DNA from: Caldifarciminota bacterium
Lineage (GTDB): Bacteria > Hydrothermota > Tepidihabitantia > B3-TA06
Assembly: GCA_014729665.1 (NCBI GenBank)
Contig: WJJO01000127.1
Location: 1-10,777, forward strand
DNA: 10,777 nucleotides
Reading direction: 5' to 3'
The translations under genes were made by a program, and so were the position numbers. Positions 1-6,300 of the stretch are shown here, one piece after another. Every line of letters starts with the position of its first letter. Within the stretch, counting starts at the first letter, position 1. The notes under the pieces are model-generated. The model made no database searches. It worked only from the letters and a program-made list of their open reading frames with translations, and was not told the DNA's origin.

Positions 1-202
1 CCCGGAAGGCCTGACGTGCTTCCTTGCTTATCGAGTTCGATGGGGTTTCCGACATATCGAAGAGCAGATAACGGTGAGGTTTATCCTTAAGCTCTGCTTC
101 GATTAGCGGGATTATTTCATTGACATCCGAAGCTTCTAAGGTGTTCAGGACATCTATACACAAAGCACCCTTTTTTCCCGAATAGTGCATCTTGAAGTTC
201 AT
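1..202 (-). CDS. STAS/SpoIIAA-like protein (partial, N-terminal part only)
   Basis: The 67 complete codons in view start at ATG (202-200) and run off the left edge of the window. The start has a purine-rich AAAGGAAG stretch about a dozen bases upstream; a second in-frame ATG lies at 190-188. The visible pattern is a beta strand (KGALCIDV), a helix (EIIPLIEAEL), a second strand with an acidic turn (YLLFDMSE) and the start of another helix (SKEARQAF). It runs parallel to residues 57-117 of the neighbouring gene at 560-1093 (KGICHIHL, then KVILLDISEL, then SRRAFSEF), so the two look like paralogous STAS or SpoIIAA-like (SEC14-type) domains. That fold is known for protein-protein switching, for example of anti-sigma factors. 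It sits 26 bp downstream of the DUF4388 gene and is probably the fourth gene of the operon. The family call rests on pattern and paralogy, not on a search. Confidence 0.6.
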   Translation of the reverse strand, partial: MNFKMHYSGKKGALCIDVLNTLEASDVNEIIPLIEAELKDKPHRYLLFDMSETPSNSISKEARQAFR

Positions 203-228
203 TATGTTTCTTCTTCCTTTCTGTATTT

Positions 229-567
229 TCAGCCAGTCGCATCTTCATTTCCTGTTAACAGTTGTTCAACGCCCTTTGAAATGCTTTCTCTCACGGTCTT
301 ATCCAGGGGTCTAACCTTGAATCTTGCCGTTCTCACACGATGCATTATGTTAAATGCCTTCTCACCCGTGTATTGTCCGGTTACCGCATGGATAACGTTC
401 CCGTCCTCGAAGTATATGTGACCTTTCAGGTTATCTGTGATTATGTCAAGGATTACGTCGGTTTTCTGCACCGAACACATGCGTATCAACTCTTCAAACT
501 CAACCCTTAAGGGGCCTAAAGGGCTCTCCCTTTCGAATATCTCAACAAGGTAAGTCTTGTCAGGCAC
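229..567 (-). CDS. DUF4388 (PATAN-type) domain protein
   Basis: With a GTG start at 567-565 the product is 112 residues, almost all of it one DUF4388/PATAN-like domain. The family signature is clear: a strand-turn with GHIYFEDGNVIHAVTG (residues 49-64), then GEKAFNIM (68-75), then a strand with RFKV and a final helix ending ISKGVEQLL. In known proteins this domain (named from the PatA N-terminus) is an adaptor linked to receiver-domain signalling; it is not an enzyme. An ATG 45 bases further upstream (612) would overlap the preceding gene by 53 bp. The GTG is preferred because AAAGGA lies six bases before it and it overlaps the preceding TGA by only 8 bp, as expected for translational coupling. 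The product has no signal peptide or membrane segment. It lies between two STAS-like genes and downstream of a stand-alone receiver, so an adaptor role in that pathway is likely but inferred. Confidence 0.75.
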   Translation of the reverse strand: MPDKTYLVEIFERESPLGPLRVEFEELIRMCSVQKTDVILDIITDNLKGHIYFEDGNVIHAVTGQYTGEKAFNIMHRVRTARFKVRPLDKTVRESISKGVEQLLTGNEDATG

Positions 568-1093
568 TGTACATCCTTTCTCTAATCCAGTCTTCGGCGG
601 CTTCAATATCATCGAATGATACCGTCCTCTGCCCGAACTTCAATGCCCTGCACAGGATTTCGGTATACTTCCTAATCATCGGTGGCCCGGCTGCGATGAC
701 GACCTCGACTGCATCCCCGTAATGATTAGAGGCCTGTGCAAGGAACTCCGAGAATGCCCGTCTTGAAAGGATTTGCATATGTACCAGTTCCGAGATGTCC
801 AGAAGTATCACCTTCAGGGGGTAGGGACCTAGCTCTACCTCGGTAACGTAGTCCTCAATCAGTTTTTCTATCTCGGCAGGCTTGGGCAGACCCCTCAGAT
901 GTATATGGCATATGCCTTTATTGTTGAATTCGAGTCCGGATTTGGCGCTTTTTTCCCTAACCTCATTGAATGTATCCTTGCTCGCTCCGGTTTTACCTTT
1001 TGATGAATCATTCTTACCGCTGAGAAAACGCAGTTTTTCCGTGGAGAAGGTCAATTCAGAAGATGTAGTGTCGGTCGGGTAACTATCATCCAT
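560..1093 (-). CDS. STAS/SpoIIAA-like protein with a disordered N-terminal tail
   Basis: The product has 177 residues. Residues 1-55 are rich in Ser, Thr, Lys, Asp and Glu and look disordered. Residues 57-177 form an alpha/beta domain: strand GICHIHL (60-66), helix (73-85), strand KVILLDIS (94-101), helix SRRAFSEFLAQ (110-120), strand VEVVIAA (129-135), and a C-terminal RTVSFDDIEAAEDWI (156-170). The last pattern, a hydrophobic strand followed by an acidic stretch and an A..W helix, is typical of SpoIIAA-like/STAS proteins. The DSSG phosphoserine motif of classical anti-anti-sigma factors is not visible; the equivalent stretch reads HMQILSRR, so regulation by Ser phosphorylation there is doubtful. 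The start ATG directly follows the TAG of the receiver gene, with AAAGGA eight or nine bases before it. The gene belongs to the sigma54-promoted operon and probably binds a signalling partner. The partner is unknown. Confidence 0.65.
   Translation of the reverse strand: MDDSYPTDTTSSELTFSTEKLRFLSGKNDSSKGKTGASKDTFNEVREKSAKSGLEFNNKGICHIHLRGLPKPAEIEKLIEDYVTEVELGPYPLKVILLDISELVHMQILSRRAFSEFLAQASNHYGDAVEVVIAAGPPMIRKYTEILCRALKFGQRTVSFDDIEAAEDWIRERMYSA
574..579 (-). promoter_or_regulatory. Ribosome binding site deciding the GTG start of the DUF4388 gene
   Basis: On the minus strand AAAGGA is followed by the six bases TGTACA and then GTG at 567. No comparable site precedes the upstream ATG at 612. 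The site lies inside the last codons of the preceding gene, so the two are probably translationally coupled. Confidence 0.6.
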
Positions 1094-1486
1094 CTATGTT
1101 TCCTTTGTTTGTTTTTCGTCATCCAGGATTGTACTCACAAGTTTGATAAAATCCTCTACTTGAAACGGCTTAACTATATATGTGATCGAACCTAAGTTGA
1201 ACGAATTTTCCGGATACTTGCGGCTAGGGTAACCGGTCATTACTATAATCGGCATGTCAGGTCTTTTATCGCGGACCTTCAGTGTTAATTCCATACCGTC
1301 CATCCCCGGCATTCTTACGTCGGTTACCAGCAGAGCATATTCTTTGTCTTCCATCATCTCAAGTGCTTTCTTCCCTGAGTATGCAACGTCTACCTCAAAT
1401 CTATTCGTTTCTTTAAGCAACCAGGCCAAATATACTACGAACTCTTCCTCATCGTCAACAACGAGGATCCTGGTATCTTCAGCCAT
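1094..1486 (-). CDS. Stand-alone response regulator receiver domain (CheY-like)
   Basis: The product has 130 residues and is a single receiver domain with no output domain. The conserved residues are all present: the acidic pair D11-D12 for Mg2+, phosphoacceptor D56 (in TDVRMPGMDG), switch Thr84 (MTG) and Lys106 followed by Pro-Phe (KPF). The start ATG is preceded by a strong AAGGAGG (1497-1491). It is the first clear gene of the minus-strand operon, which continues without a gap into the STAS-like gene. The phosphodonor could be the multi-PAS kinase encoded at 3327-7943 or another kinase. Having no output domain, it must act through protein contacts, and the STAS-like and DUF4388 products next to it are the obvious candidates. 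Loss of KP or D56 would have suggested a pseudo-receiver; neither is lost. Confidence 0.92.
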   Translation of the reverse strand: MAEDTRILVVDDEEEFVVYLAWLLKETNRFEVDVAYSGKKALEMMEDKEYALLVTDVRMPGMDGMELTLKVRDKRPDMPIIVMTGYPSRKYPENSFNLGSITYIVKPFQVEDFIKLVSTILDDEKQTKET

Positions 1487-1711
1487 TACTCCTCCTTATA
1501 TTCATCCTTCGGTAAAAGAACCATCAGGTGGAAGGAGGCATTCAAGCTTGCGGAAGGTTCGTTTCGGGCAATATCGATTTCCACTTTTGAATGTATCATA
1601 TCCGTTGGGCATGCTAAAATGCCTCGAATTCCACCTGCGTGGCAAGGACCCGAGGGAATTTTTCACTCACGCTGAACCACGCTTTTGAGAATTTGCTAAA
1701 TTCTTCACCGG
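1487..1711 (-). other. Long 5' leader of the receiver/STAS/DUF4388 operon, with two small overlapping ORFs
   Basis: From the start predicted by the sigma54 promoter (about 1711) to the receiver ATG there are about 225 bases without an obvious gene. The leader has a perfect short palindrome (GAATTT and AAATTC arms, 1689-1703) and arms GCGTGG/CCACGC (1637-1642 and 1677-1682). Two small minus-strand ORFs overlap in different frames. One is 1486-1599 (37 codons plus stop), whose TAA shares a base with the receiver ATG (TAATG), but it has a weak ribosome site. The other is 1502-1612 (36 codons plus stop), with GAGG nine bases before its ATG. At most one can be real and I cannot choose. A third frame is open across the promoter (about 1617-1769) but has no good start. 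I see no riboswitch consensus that I recognise. Confidence 0.4.
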
Positions 1712-1721
1712 TAAAGGTTAA

Positions 1722-1737
1722 AGCAATAACCGTGCCA
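1722..1737 (-). promoter_or_regulatory. Sigma54 (RpoN) -24/-12 promoter
   Basis: Minus strand 1737-1722 reads TGGCACG, four bases GTTA, then TTGCT. This matches the classical sigma54 consensus TGGCAC-N5-TTGC at every core position, with the GG and GC elements at the required 10-base spacing. It faces the receiver/STAS/DUF4388 operon and predicts a start near 1711. The gene just upstream encodes an NtrC-type activator with an intact GAFTGA sigma54-contact loop, which strengthens the call. Whether that activator acts on this promoter is inference. Confidence 0.85.
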
Positions 1738-1774
1738 TTGAGGTTGTAAAGTAAGTTAAGAAATAACGCGGCTT

Positions 1775-1802
1775 ATTAAATAATCCGGGATTGTTCTGTC
1801 AA
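1775..1802 (-). promoter_or_regulatory. Sigma70-type promoter upstream of the sigma54 promoter
   Basis: On the minus strand TTGACA (1802-1797), a 16-base spacer and TTTAAT (1780-1775) match the -35 and -10 consensus in 11 of 12 positions. The predicted start is near 1768, some 57 bases before the sigma54 start. It could give basal transcription of the receiver operon. Its 16-bp spacer is the same as in the two strong promoters at 7985-8047. Confidence 0.65.
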
Positions 1803-1844
1803 GGTTTATGAAGGTATTAAAGGACACTGTAAGGGTATAAGGAC
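1801..1844 (-). repeat. Direct repeats upstream of the stacked promoters (candidate activator sites)
   Basis: On the plus strand AAGGTATTAAAGGAC (1811-1825) and AAGGGTATAAGGAC (1831-1844) form an imperfect direct repeat offset by about 20 bp, two helical turns. A further AAGGT lies at 1801. They lie about 90-135 bp upstream of the sigma54 start, a normal distance for enhancer binding. Known NtrC-class sites are usually dyads, so the assignment is tentative. Confidence 0.35.
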
Positions 1845-1847
1845 GGT

Positions 1848-1888
1848 ATTCCGGACAGGTCGCGTGGATATTGGATTAATGCCGGAAT
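1848..1888. repeat. Inverted repeat ATTCCGG / CCGGAAT
   Basis: Seven-base arms at 1848-1854 and 1882-1888 are separated by 27 bp. The element lies 19 bp after the stop of the NtrC-type gene and about 155 bp upstream of the sigma54 start. There is no T-run, so it does not look like an intrinsic terminator. It may be a pair of regulator half-sites or chance. Confidence 0.3.
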
Positions 1889-1906
1889 CCGTTTGGATTG
1901 AGAAGG

Positions 1907-3334
1907 TTAAGAAATCCCCAGCAGCCTGAGCCGTTCGTAAAGCATTGACCGGCTTATATTAAGAATCCGGGCAACCTTCGTTTTGTTACCGTCGAGTCTT
2001 TCAAGCAGTTCCAGGATGTACTCCCTCTCGCAGCGCTTGTTGAACTCCTTCAGTGTAGGGTTATCTTTAGTGCAAACACCCCCTTTGTCACCGGGATTTT
2101 TTTCCTTCGGATTTTTGCCTGAGGTGTCGCTGGTCTTTCCTATTCCGATTATCTCCTCCGGCAGATGTTGAGGTTCTATCTTTCCTGAAGACAGGGCAAG
2201 TAATGCTGCGGATTCAATTACGTAGCGAAGCTGACGTACGTTTCCGGGCCAGCTGTATTCCGCGATTGCATCCAGGGCTTGTGAAGATAGTGCGATGTGA
2301 TTGGCTTGCGATGCGTTCCTTAACTCAAGGAAATAGGAGGCGAGAAGCGGAATGTCAGATACCCTTTCCCGTAATGGAGGGATATTTACCGACAGTCCCT
2401 TGAGCCTGTAGTAAAGGTCCTTTCTGAAACCACTTCCATCAACCGCACCTTTAACATCTTTATTGGTTGCGGTTATTATCCTGACATCGGTCGTAACCTC
2501 TGTAACCGAACCCACGGGCCTGAAGGTTCCGGACTCGATTACCCTTAAAAGGGATGCCTGGTTCGGGGCTGAAAGTTCGCCTATCTCGTCGAGGAAAACA
2601 GAACCCCTGTCGGCAACCTCAAAAAGACCGATCTTCTTGCTGACCGCTCCCGTGAATGCCCCTTTTTCATGTCCGAATAACTCTGAGGCCAGGAGCTCCT
2701 CACGAAGGGTGGAGCCGTCCACGACGACGAGTGAATTGGCGGAACGTGAACTCTGCTTATGTATCGCCCTTGCCACTAGTTCCTTTCCCGTTCCGCTTTC
2801 CCCGGTGATGAGCACCGGTAGATCGGTTGCGGCGGCGGTTTCGATAAACTCATGAATCCCTTTTATGGCATCGCTTTCCCCGATAATCTGACCTTCACCC
2901 CTCGTTCTTGTCAACTCCTCTTCGAGGATAATATTCCTGCGTTCGAGTCTGACCTTTTCCGCCGCATGCCTGATGATTCGCATAAGGTCGTCAACCGAGC
3001 ACGGCTTGAGCATGAAATCGAATGCACCCAGCTTCATAGCCTCGATTGCGGTGGGAACCGACGCCTGACCCGTTAACATAACAACCTGCTGGGTTGGTCG
3101 TTGGTTTTGGAGGTGTCTGAGAACCGATATACCGTCCATACCCGGCATCCGGATGTCGAGAACTACTACCTCAAAGTATCCCCGGTTCAATTGCTTCAGG
3201 GCTTGCTCTCCACTCGTGGCGGTCTTAACCTCGCAGCCGAACTCACGCAAGGCCTGGGAGGTCATCTTCAGGAATAGTTCCTCGTCATCGACGAGTAACA
3301 CACGTACGGGTTCGGTGGAAAAATTGCTACTCAT
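1907..3334 (-). CDS. NtrC-family sigma54-dependent response regulator
   Basis: The product has 475 residues with the full NtrC layout. Residues 10-125 are a receiver with D16-D17, phosphoacceptor D60, T88 and K110. Residues about 148-385 are the AAA+ domain, with Walker A GESGTGKE (178-185), the sigma54-contact loop GAFTGA (225-230), Walker B VFLDEIGEL (246-254) and downstream arginines in FRKDLYYRL and PPLRER. After a charged linker comes a C-terminal Fis-type helix-turn-helix (TKVARILNISRSMLYERL). The start chosen is ATG 3334-3332: it overlaps the kinase stop as ATGAGTAG and has GGGAGG seven bases upstream. A more upstream ATG (3364) has no such site. On phosphorylation such proteins form hexamers that remodel RNA polymerase-sigma54 using ATP. 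Cotranscription and translational coupling make the multi-PAS kinase the likely partner, and the promoter at 1722-1737 the likely target. No member-specific gene name can be given. Confidence 0.95.
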   Translation of the reverse strand: MSSNFSTEPVRVLLVDDEELFLKMTSQALREFGCEVKTATSGEQALKQLNRGYFEVVVLDIRMPGMDGISVLRHLQNQRPTQQVVMLTGQASVPTAIEAMKLGAFDFMLKPCSVDDLMRIIRHAAEKVRLERRNIILEEELTRTRGEGQIIGESDAIKGIHEFIETAAATDLPVLITGESGTGKELVARAIHKQSSRSANSLVVVDGSTLREELLASELFGHEKGAFTGAVSKKIGLFEVADRGSVFLDEIGELSAPNQASLLRVIESGTFRPVGSVTEVTTDVRIITATNKDVKGAVDGSGFRKDLYYRLKGLSVNIPPLRERVSDIPLLASYFLELRNASQANHIALSSQALDAIAEYSWPGNVRQLRYVIESAALLALSSGKIEPQHLPEEIIGIGKTSDTSGKNPKEKNPGDKGGVCTKDNPTLKEFNKRCEREYILELLERLDGNKTKVARILNISRSMLYERLRLLGIS

Positions 3335-6300
3335 CGGCTTCCTCCCCGGAAACCGGGACCTCAACTACGAAGGTTACGCCGACCTTTCCATCGCCTTCTC
3401 CAATCCATATCCTGCCCCCGAAGTGTTCGAGAAGCATGACGCTCAAGGAAAGACCAAGACCCGTTCCCCTGGTCTTGGTCGTGAACAGGGGATTAAATAT
3501 CTCTTCCCTCATTTCCTCAGGGATACCGGGACCCGTATCACTAACCTTTAATCTCAATGTATCTTCTTTACTGGATTCCGTTTCAATCGTTACGGTTCCT
3601 TTCCCGTCCATTGCCTCTACAGCGTTTCGAACCAGATTCAGAAGAACCTGCTCGAGCGCCTCAGGATCGATTAAGGCTTTTGGCAGATTGTCAGTAAGCT
3701 GCAGATCAATCTTGATTCCACCGGCGGGTGTCGACTGCATGAACATCTGAAGAGTCTTGGATACTAAAAGATTGATATTTGCAGGTCTTACTTCGGAGTC
3801 CTTTTCCTGAGCGAATGCCAGAAGACCGGAGACTATCTTGGTTACACGTTTTACCTGCCTCTCAATGGTTTCCAGGGGATCATAAACATCATCTGTTATG
3901 CCGTCCGGCAACTCTGGAAGCTTAGAAAGAGCCCTGCTCAGCACTGCGGAAGCAGACATCATAACCGCGAGCGGATTGTTTAACTGATGGGCTAATCCTC
4001 CGACCAGGACTCCAAGCGAAGCGAGTTTTCCAGCACGGTGCAGCTCCTGCTCCATTCGTTTGCGTTCTGTGATGTCGCGGATGCTGCCTATGATCTGTTT
4101 AGGGAACCTCATTGCCGATATTTCAACAATATGATTCTTCCCTTCAACATCCTTCAGTGTCATCTCAAACAGAGGTATATGGCCTTTGGGGTCCATCTTC
4201 TCGGTGAAGAGTTTCCTGTTATGTTTCGAGAACAAGTCTGATTCCAAGATGTTTTTGCCGATGTAATCGGCGGCCTTTACACCGAGCATATTAGATGCGA
4301 CCGGACTCATATAAAGAATCGTTCCGTCGAGATCCAGACTGAATATTACATCCTTGACGCTTTCTGCAAGTCCCCTGAACTTAGCTTCGGATTCGGCAAG
4401 GGAGCTCTCCGCCTGTCTGCGCTGAAGGGCCACCGAAGCCTGGTGGATGAATGCCTCAACAATCTCTTTATTTCTTAATCCGTTATCTTTGAACGGTACA
4501 ATCACCGCCTGGCCCAGAAGTTTTGTATCTTTAACGAAGCCTACCGAGTAAAGTTTATTTAATCCCAGAAGTTTCTTGGATGCTGCAGTTATTGATTTCG
4601 GGACATTCCATTCGGTAAGAAGTTCCGGATCGAATTCAAACCCCTTCAACTCTCCTGAAAGCAGGTGTTTCTTTGATTCTGATGGAACGGTGAAACGATA
4701 GCCTTCGGGCTGCTGGCCCAGGATCTTCAAGACCCGTTCCCTGAACTTTCCTAAACCACTCAATGCTCTTATCCTGCACTCGTTCCTCTCCTCGTCATAA
4801 CCAGCAGTATAGACTATAACCTCTCCTGCAAGTTCTTTTAACTTATCACATACGTAACGGTAGATATCCTGTTCAGGTTCAAGCTGTACGAAATCCATCG
4901 CCGTTTGGGAAAGGATTGCAAGATCATGCAGGTATTCGGCTTCCCTTTCCTCGGCGCGTCTTCGCTCAAGGATAGTCGTCAACTGTTTGGAGATGAATTC
5001 AACCCTTGCCAAATCATCAACCGTGAAAGGCACCCTGCGTGATATACTCAGTACACCTGTTACCTCGTGCTCGGAAAGCAAGGGAACGTCAATCGTTGCG
5101 TTCATGCCTAAAAGCTTTACTATTTCCGGGGCTTTCTTGATGAAATCCTCATCACCGGTTAGTTCAGCCGTCTTCCTTACCGATTCGAGTATCATATCAG
5201 GATCATTGATTATTTGGGGACAGCCCTGTTCTATGACTGCTGCATAAAAACTCCCCTTCCCGTATGGGAACCTTTGTCCGATTACGTATTTACCGATAAT
5301 TCCTTTCAACTTACTGTTTGCTTCAGGCGGCAAGAGCAAATCCTGGATAATCAGGTATTTCCCGTCTTCGGACAGAAGTGATACGTTTCCACCTCTGCCC
5401 TCGAATATATCCAGCATTCGCTCGATCAAGAATCTCGTAATTTCTCTAAAAGATGCTCCCCTGTTGACCGCGTTGTTCAAGTCGTAAACGAGAGCCAAAT
5501 CCTCGGCGTGTTTTCTTATTCTTTCCCTCGAGAGCCTGCGTTCGGTAATATCTGCAACTATAAGGTAACCTCTGCTTCCCAGCTTACCTTCCTTGACCTC
5601 CTGGAAACTTGACTGTCTGCACCATCTTACTTCACCGTCCGGTCTCAGGATGCGATACTCGAAATCCCGTCTTTCGCTACCGCCTGCCAACCTGGTTTCC
5701 CAGAGCTTATGGGCTTCTTTTTTTGCTTTTTCCCTGTCCTCGGGGTGAACTAATCTGTCAATAAAGCCCATGGTATCCAGTTCCAGTATCTCCTCCCTTG
5801 GTATACCGAACAGGTTTTCAGATCCCGGATTTGCGTATATGGTTTTTTTAACGGAGCCGTCGTAGATAATGAGAGCTTCTTTGAAGTTCTCGGCAAGGTG
5901 GCGGAATCTCTCTTCGGAATCTACAAGTGCATCTTCTGTTTGTTTTCGTTCATTAATGTCCATTGCGATCTCTAAGCGAACCATGCGTCCGTCGACCCAT
6001 CTTATCGCTCTGTCTCGAATCTCACACCAGAATCCTGAGATGGGATTCTTAAACTCCCAGGAGTAGACACCGGTTGGTTCGCCTTTGCTGTCAAGCAGCT
6101 TATCGTTGGTGCAGAAAGTGCACGGCCCGTTCTGATTCTTTTGCAGGACCTTCCAGCAGGTTTTGCCGATGATTTCGCCGAAATATTTACACATCCGCCT
6201 GTTGGCGTATAGTATTTCGTATGTGTTCATATCCGCGACGTATACCCCTGAATCCAATGAGTCCAAAACGGTTAGGAAACGTTCGTGCGATTCCTTCAGA

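Noticed and set aside
229..612. ATG at 612 as start of the DUF4388 gene
   Set aside because: It would overlap the preceding gene by 53 bp and has no ribosome site; the GTG at 567 has AAAGGA at the right distance.
1617..1769. Third minus-strand frame open for about 50 codons across the sigma54 promoter
   Set aside because: It has no start codon and ends one base before another small ORF; the promoter match in the same bases is more specific than an open frame of this length.
1907..3364. ATG at 3364 as start of the NtrC-type gene
   Set aside because: The ATG at 3334 has GGGAGG at a good distance and an ATGAGTAG overlap with the kinase stop, and the receiver domain is complete from there.
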